NCBI GenBank assembly: GCA_964059195.1 | Contig: CAXKWD010000008.1 | Span: 47,720,502 to 47,784,501, forward strand | DNA from: Ectobius pallidus | Taxonomy: Eukaryota > Arthropoda > Insecta > Blattodea > Ectobiidae | DNA length: 64,000 nt | Direction: 5' to 3' | Shown here: piece by piece, positions 57,580 to 64,000 of the stretch | Position numbering within the stretch: the first letter of the stretch is position 1 | How the letters are laid out: every line of letters starts with the position of its first letter | Made by a program: the position numbers and the translations under genes | Notes under the pieces: generated by a model | Told to the model about the DNA's origin: nothing | The model's input: only the letters and a program-made list of their open reading frames with translations | The model's database searches: none

Positions 57580-58067
57580 TAGAGCAGACACAAACAAAAC
57601 TAAACAGATATTAAGCACATGTGAAATGAAGGTACTAAGAACAATTCAGGGGAAAACTTTATTAGATAAGATACACAATACAGAAATTAGGGACAAATGC
57701 CAAATTCAGGCTTATTTTACTAATTTACTAATTTACTAATTTTACTAAATTTACTAATGACAGAAGAAAATTTTGGAAAGAACACATTGATAGAATGGAA
57801 AACAATCGCCTAACAAAAAAGGCTCAAGAAAGCAGACCAGACGGAAAAAGATTAAGAGGAAGACCTGCTACGAGATGGAAAGACAGTACACATGACTCAT
57901 CTGAGGAATAAAGGGGAAATAAACAGGATGCCATCCAAAAATCACAAGAAGAAGAAGAAGAAGAAGAAGAGGAAGAGGAGGAAGAAGAAGAAGAAAAAGA
58001 AGAAGAAGAAGAAGAAGAAGAAGAAGAAGAAGAAGAAGAAGAAGAAGAAGAAGAAGAAGAAGAGGAG
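57580..58067 (+). pseudogene. LINE remnant right of the insertion, with (GAA)n tail
   Basis: The frame continues from 54733 with STCEMKVLRTIQGKTLLDKI, then FWKEHIDRMENNRLTKKAQE and GKRLRGRPATRWKDS, the C-terminus of an RTE-like ORF. A TTTACTAA repeat tract interrupts it near 57717-57760. A GAA/GAG repeat (57945-58067) ends the element as its 3' tail. Confidence 0.85.
57945..58067. repeat. (GAA)n microsatellite
   Basis: About 40 trinucleotides, mostly GAA with a few GAG. The long Lys/Glu or Ser frames across it are artefacts of the repeat. Confidence 0.95.
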
Positions 58068-58394
58068 CCTTTACAAATAGCAAACAACTCTGCTTCCTAT
58101 AATCCAATTTCTACCGAAAAAGTGCCTCTTGACCTTAAATATAAGTCGTAAGCAAGACAGTTTCTTTTTGGAATTATAATAATTACCACAAGAATTATAA
58201 GTTTGAATTAGTTTGAACATAATCATTTCGGGGTATAGAAAAATAAAAGTTTATCAAGAACAGCAACAATAAAAATACACCAGTGAAAATAACAATAACA
58301 ATAACAATTATAATAATGATAATAATAATAATACAAAATTGCACTCTTATTTACTATACCACTATTAATATAGAGACCCTGGATTCAACTCACC

Positions 58395-58790
58395 CTTTAA
58401 TAGAAATGCTCTCCTCATCTGTTATAAATTGGACCGAACAGGAATAAGGAGAGTTGTTGCACTAATTACTTCACTTCAGGAAACATTTAAGCAAAGTGGG
58501 ACTCTAAAAGATGAACCCATTTGCAGAATGTTCAAACAAAAAGAGGAAACAGCCTCACATATCCTGTTTGATTGACCATTCCTGACAAGAAAGAGACATC
58601 CTTTCTATAATCAGGGATAGACCTAGGAAAGGATGCAGACATTGGAACCAAAATACCGTACTTCAACCAGTCCAGGGAACAGATTTTGGGAAAGAGTGAA
58701 AGCATCTCTTCCAATGGGGTTGCACACTAAGCCTTCTGGGATAAAGTGCAGGAGGTCAATAAAACTCCGACAAAACCCCTCCATTATAAA
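58395..58790 (+). pseudogene. LINE C-terminal fragment with zinc-knuckle-like region
   Basis: LDRTGIRRVVALITSLQETF is followed by PICRMFKQKEETASHILFD, a degenerate version of the C-x2-C..H..C knuckle at the end of many LINE ORF2 proteins. A stop replaces the expected last Cys. No RT is attached. Confidence 0.55.
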
Positions 58791-58799
58791 ATCAAATAA

Positions 58800-59530
58800 A
58801 ATCAGGTAAACTGATGTAACAAAATGCCAGTATGCTTTTGTTTAACCAGTTATAATTGCAATTATGATATGCAGAAAATAAGTTTTTTTAATCAGATTAA
58901 AATAGACCAGCGTCAGCAGAACTACAGATTTGTGATACCTTGACAACATCACATATTAAAAAAAAAAAAAACATCCATGTCAAATCGGCCGGCTCTGCAA
59001 TTTAATCCATGGAAATACAGAATACGAATCTAAGACGCTACCATCCAGTCAATTCAGTCAGTTTGACGATGTAGTTTGATAAGCATATGTGACGGAATAG
59101 TGTTATTTGTCAAATTTCAATGTATTGCAACTTGAAATTCTCAAAATATGTCAACATTTCACAAAATTCAGTGGCATATAACTCCGCTAATTATTTCACA
59201 GCAATGTACCTTCTGTAAATAACAGTATTCATGTAGTACTCAATTTCAACTACATCAACAAATAATGTGTCTGTGTAGATCTTGAAGCATATTTTCTACA
59301 AAGCTGCCACATATGTGGTAAATGAAGGGTAGGCACTTCTAGCCCCTCTTATAAACAGTTTGAGCACAATAACATACATTTTTAATATGGATTATACAGT
59401 TATTTTGCAAGGTTAAACAAACCCTTTCTCTATAGACTACAATGGATCAAAGATATCAGCTATCATTGCATCACCTACTGGTTGGCTTGACTCCGAGACT
59501 CCGGGCTCATAGAACACACTCTGCTATATT
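58800..59530. other. Stretch without recognisable features
   Basis: AT-rich; no coding signal or repeat that I can support. Confidence 0.4.
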
Positions 59531-59533
59531 ATA

Positions 59534-60010
59534 TTCCAAGTAAGTTTGATCCTGTTCAAAACAAAGAGGCATGGCTGTCATAGTCCACACGTGAGAATAC
59601 ATGTCATCACCGTGATAATGGTAGTTTGTTTATTCTCAGTACAACTCATTTCATCTCTATCTTGAACAAATAAATATGAAAGGGAAATACAAGTACCGAG
59701 AGAGGAGTAAGATATGCATGGGTGTCCCGCAGGGTCGTCGTGAACAATGAATCCTTTATGTTTAGTTTTGCTAATTGATAAACAATAATGATGACGATGC
59801 CAAAGAGAGTTTGTTATTTCACGTGTAAATGTTGATATTATTGTTGCATTAACTTACGAACGCTACTTCTCCACTAATAAGCCACACCTTGGTAATGGTG
59901 CATGCTAATGACATTAACCAATCACGTTTTGTCACATGATGCAAATTTTCCGCGAACTCTCTGTGAGTTCTCCTCCCCTTTGCTTTGAACAGGACCAAAC
60001 TTACTTCGGA
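59534..60010. mobile_element. MITE-like element with inverted ends
   Basis: The inverted arms (59535-59570 and 59972-60010) share AAGTAAGTTTG, TCCTGTTCAAA and CAAAG. There is no coding capacity. A TATA-like flank exists on both sides, but the exact duplication is ambiguous. Confidence 0.72.
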
Positions 60011-60736
60011 TATAGCCTACTCTAAAGAGTTAAGCAAGTTTGAATTTACAAAAAATTATACGACTGAACACAGCTTCATAGCTGAAATATTAATGATTAA
60101 TAAACCATTCTTACCATAAAATTCAGAATTAAAAATACTGACTGCCCAGATAAATATAAATCCCTGCTTTTTACTGTCGACTAACGTGACTCTGGAGCTC
60201 GGAAGATTTAATCAGCATCAGTACAGTGTAATATTGTCATTTTCTTCGGCAAATTGAGTGTTTGTCAGTTACAAACTTGTTCTGGGTGAATCATCAATGC
60301 ATTTAAAGCAGAAAAAAGCAAACTTTCTGCATCTAAAGCCATACTTGTGCCTGACAACAAATTCCTCAGTGTGAACACTCACATGGGATATTTGTGCAAA
60401 GAACATCTACTTAGGATAAGTATCCAGATACAAGAATCACGAAAATGGATCTGGGATTTGTATGGAGTATTTGTGTCTGCAACAGATTCCTCAGTGTGAA
60501 CATAGCTTTAAATTGCTATACATGATCAAAAGCAACTAAACACTCTGTCTTGCAGTAGCTGTTCAACCTGTCATGTCACGCTTCACACATGTCTGCATCC
60601 CACACTTTCATAATAATATAGTACCACATAGCAGTATGGTAGGTCAATAAGTGGTTGGGGCCAGCCACGAGGGCAGGTTAAGGGCCTGTATTACCACCTG
60701 CCAACAATTCCTCCCGATACGTGACTTCCAGATAGC

Positions 60737-61012
60737 TTAAATGGAAGATGCCTTGTAATACCACCGCTGAACTGCTACCGGCAACGCAGTAAACATTTGT
60801 AAAATGGTCCTTACCTTGTTGAGCAGAGAGGTGTGTTTGTTGTAGTTCAGTAGTCCTCTGCTAGGTGCGGCAGCTCGCATTTGTATTTGTACAATTAAAT
60901 TACATAATAACATATCGTTTTTGAGTGCATTAATCGATTTGTGCAATTGTATTTCATTCATATGTGAGCCTAAAATGACATTTTTGTGTAAATTAAATCT
61001 TCCAGCATCCAT
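60737..61012 (-). other. Unassigned 91-codon ORF inside the candidate transposon
   Basis: It begins MDAGRFNLHKNVILGSHMNE and lies between the dispersed gene and the left end. It matches nothing I recognise and may be a second small gene of the element or chance. Confidence 0.25.
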
Positions 61013-61316
61013 TCTGATAATTCACAGGTCTGCAAAAAAAAAATAATTTTTCAGCTGCATGAGATATTTTTACTAAATTATATGTTTTAAAATGCACTGA
61101 TTCCAAAAATGGCATCCATTTTCCCCTATCACGTAAGGTTTTTTTGCAAAACTAAAAGATACACAGTATTGGTAAAAAGCACTCATGTATTAAGATGAAT
61201 CAAACATATTAATTTTTACAACAAATGAAACATCATTTTGTGACATTTATTCACAATTTTATGTTTATTCATCTTTTTTGTGAAACCTTTTCTTCTTCTC
61301 TTTGATGCTTCGCCGG

Positions 61317-62856
61317 ACTCATTTCCGATTTCCATCTTTGGTTTCCCGCTTCAGCATCCAACAGTAGTCCGCAAGCATATTGACATCCCATCTTCCTTGG
61401 TACCGTCTCTCGATATCACGGACATCCTGGTGAAACCGTTCACCCATTTCTTCACTGTAAGCTCCCAAGTTTTCAGGAAAATAGTCTATATGGGAGTGTA
61501 AAAAAATGAACCTTTAAGCTCATCTTGCATCCTTGAGCTGTGTACGCTGCCATCATACGATGCACAATGGTTTTGTAGTCAGGGTCCTTAGTATTTCCCA
61601 AAAATCTTTACACCCTTGAACGATTCCCAAGCTTCTTTTTCCTTCTCATTCATACTTTCCACAAAGAGGGAGTCGGATAAAAGTTTTCGTATGTCGGGAC
61701 CAGTGAAAACTCCCTCTTTCAACTTGGCTTCAGACAGCTTCGGGAATTTAGAACACAGATATCTAAAACAATTCCCACCCTTTTGCAGTGATTTTACAAA
61801 CTGTTTCATAAGCCCGAATTTAATGTGAAGAGGGGGAAATAAAATCTTTTCTGTTGGAACCAGATCGTATTGATGACTTTTTTCTCACCGGGTTTTAGGG
61901 TTTCTCGCAGTGACCAGTCACTTTTGGTCCAATGCTGCTCTCTGGCTCTACTATCCCACAAGCATAGAAAACATGGGTACTTTGTATAACCTGACTGCAG
62001 ACCCAAAATCATGGTTAGTATTTTGAAGTCCCCACAAACCATCCATTGATGGTCTTGATATTTGATTTTTTCTAGAATAATGGCCAAATCGTTATAGTTT
62101 TCTTCCATATGCACCGAGTGTCCCATAGGGAAAAGTATTTCCATTGTGCAGCAAGACTGCTTTAAGACTAGCTTTGGACGAATCAATGAATAGGCGCCAT
62201 TCAGATGAATCATATTCTACATCAAAGCACTTCATGAGCCCTTGTACATCATTACAAAAAACTAGATGTCCCTCTTTGGAGAAAAACTGAGTAAATTCTT
62301 TCTCTCGGTGCCTATACCACGAAAATGAGGTACCAGATGACAGAAGGTTTTTGTTTTTTAGTCTCGAACCTAGCAATTCAGCTGCATCTTTTGATAGACC
62401 TAAATCTCTTACTAGGTCATTGAGCTCACTCTGAGAAAGTAGTTCAGGCCCCTCGTCAACAGAAAAATCTGAGCTAGATTCGTCCTATTCATCTAAACTG
62501 GAAGGTGGCTGTGGGATTGGTATTTCAGAGCTATGGGGCACTGGACGAATAGCTGAGTCAAGGTTAGGATAAGATATGTTCTTTCTATTTTTTTAATTAA
62601 ATCCCTTTACATATACTGAACAGAAATAGCAATCGGTTGTATGATTTTTCTGCTCACGCCATATCATAGGAATTCCAAAACGAAATGAGTTTTTCTTACC
62701 CTTAAACCACAAACGAAGATCTTCCACACATCTTCTACACACCTTGTGAGGGGCCCATGGTTTGTCTTGATCCCCAATGTTTCTACTTATGGCGGCTCTA
62801 CTTTCATGTGCGATACTGAACTTCTTTGACTTGTGCCGCCCCCCTCCACCACTCAC
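61317..62856 (-). pseudogene. Degenerate copy of a widespread uncharacterised gene family
   Basis: The minus strand begins MSGGGGRHKSKKFSI, then a Cys cluster (KVCRRCVEDLRLWFKGKK, NHTTDCYFC), SEWRLFIDSSKASLKAVLLH, WMVCGDFKILTMILGLQSGY, YPCFLCLWDSRA, LSEAKLKEGVFTGPDIRKLL, MGERFHQDVRDIERRYQGRW and MLADYCWMLKRE. I know the family from many near-identical, unannotated animal proteins. This copy has stops near 62590 and 62486 and frameshifts near 62100, 61850 and 61620. Conserved Asp, Asp and Glu (IDSSK, CGDFK, MGERFHQD) could be a DDE triad; that is inference. Confidence 0.75.
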
Positions 62857-63353
62857 CCCTAACAGTTAACATTATATATTGTATAGATAAGCCATAATTG
62901 AATAAATTAATGTAAAAATCAATTGTTTATGATAATTTGTAAGATAAAATACCGGATTTTCAATAAACCATAAATTTTATGAAAAATAAATATAACCACT
63001 TCACTTACACAAAAAATGGACGTGATAGAAGTTTTTTGGTATTTCTTCAGGTATTAGGAAGTAAAATTCTGTACGAAAATTAAGAGACATCCCATGCAGT
63101 TTTTTAGTTGCAGACCTGTGTAATCAGGTGGCCAGGAAGCTTCGGAGTGCTGCCATCTTGTTTCAACCAAGATCCCCTAACTAGCAGTTTGAAGTTTGTC
63201 AGCCACTCCATCCTCCTGCTAGCTTATCTGGAAGTTGTCTTGCCAGACAGATTTTGTCAGGAGACCATAATACGCAATTCTTGGCCAACTTCCAGATAGG
63301 TTCTCTACTTGGCAGATAAATATGATATCAGGTGATCGTCGTACAGGCCCTAA

Positions 63354-64000
63354 GTGTGATATATAAACTCATATCCAGTGGCAGTGAACCAAGGTCAAAC
63401 GCTGAAATCCAGCATCACAGCTGTAGAAATTATGGTAGGCCTACTTGTTTAGTTGCACTCTAGCCATGTCAGATTTTTTATCACAAAGCAAAATGTAATT
63501 GGTTCATAAGCTATGATAAGGTAGAAGTAAATTTCACAAGATTCTTAATACCAGTACAAGCACACAACAAGTATTTACCAAAGTCATGCTATGAAACTGA
63601 CTGATTATGAAAAGGGGTGGAGGAAACCACATTCTACTGCCAGTATGCTGTACGTTGTTATCTATGCTGTCAGCATTAATTTTTACAAGAAAATGTTACT
63701 GTATTTAATAGATTGCACATTTGTTTTCCAAATGTTTGCTTTACACTATAAGGAATAACGTCATATTGTTAATATTAAAATGCATATGTTTGATAGTATA
63801 TGAGGTTTTCATTATTGATATAAAATGCAGGGAAATGCTAGATCCAGGCTGTATTAAATTGAGGTTCAACTGTATGTGTACAGTGGCATAAATGAAGGCC
63901 CTGCAAACCCAGCAATGTGGGGGGGGGGGGGGGTCTGAAATGAAAACCATAAAAAAAGAATGTATATATGTTGTCATAATGGGGAAAAAACATGTAAAGC
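63354..64000. other. Stretch without recognisable genes
   Basis: AT-rich with a run of about 15 G near 63919. The short minus-strand frame at 63741-63977 has no recognisable domain. Confidence 0.35.

Larger units (their letters stand above)
60682..63350 (-). mobile_element. Candidate DNA transposon carrying a dispersed gene of unknown function
   Basis: Both ends read inward GGGCCTGTA, flanked by TAA on each side (60679-60681 and 63351-63353). The ends then share a CACCTG block. A subterminal motif, CTTCCAGATA, occurs near 60726 and 63286 and, inverted, near 63223. The 3-bp TAA duplication and G-rich ends recall PIF/Harbinger, but the gene inside is different. Ends beyond 9 bp are imperfect. 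Confidence 0.6.

Noticed and set aside
57824..58107. Long serine-rich, leucine-rich and lysine-rich ORFs
   Set aside because: They are readings of the (GAA)n microsatellite in different frames.
1..64000. CRISPR arrays, bacterial operons, riboswitches
   Set aside because: The window has spliced genes and eukaryotic mobile elements; the tandem repeats seen have no spacer structure.

Overview
The window is animal nuclear DNA, most likely from an arthropod with a large, repeat-rich genome. Genes are split by long introns with GT-AG splice sites. Base composition is AT-rich and microsatellites are common. The mobile elements (R2-like, RTE and Jockey-like LINEs, Penelope, Tc1/mariner, hAT, Kolobok-like, tRNA-derived SINEs) are types common in insects. 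Nothing bacterial, no rRNA array and no CRISPR was seen. The insect assignment is inference.

One host gene runs through most of the window on the minus strand. I found eight exons whose reading phases join without a break: 54355-54557, 43145-43317, 33134-33274, 20688-20854, 17620-17743, 5794-5901, 3671-3809 and 647-761. Together they encode the end of the FAT domain and the start of the kinase domain of ATR (mei-41 in Drosophila), the PI3K-like checkpoint kinase. The 5' exons should lie beyond 64000 and the rest of the kinase domain below position 647. The introns are roughly 2 to 12 kb and are filled with mobile elements.

0-6 kb: ATR exons, a Jockey/CR1-like LINE fragment and a Tc1 remnant with both ends. 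6-17.3 kb: two R2-like non-LTR retrotransposons with long open reading frames, in opposite orientation in one intron; the first interrupts a 191-bp tandem repeat. A split THAP-domain gene remnant and an RTE remnant lie between them. 17.5-33 kb: ATR exons, SINE-like sequences, a mariner relic, a Penelope element with an inverted second copy, a Kolobok-like THAP transposon bounded by TTAA, and LINE debris. 33-44.3 kb: a LINE split by a 3.3-kb DNA transposon that carries repeated GTTACGCGGTATT motifs near both ends, a second Penelope relic, an ATR exon and a mariner relic. 44.3-54 kb: a hAT MITE inside a Penelope-like relic, a Tc1 relic, and a four-level nest of elements at 49477-53763. 54.3-58.8 kb: the most 5' ATR exon seen, then an IS630/Tc1/mariner transposon with 37-bp inverted repeats, a TA duplication and a nearly intact transposase, inserted in an older LINE. 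60.7-63.35 kb: a degenerate copy of a dispersed gene family of unknown function, inside what look like transposon ends.

The strongest leads are the two R2-like elements outside rDNA with a shared 5' end, the long-spacer DDE transposon, and two candidate DNA transposon families (34267-37583 and 60682-63350) whose proteins I know only as uncharacterised.
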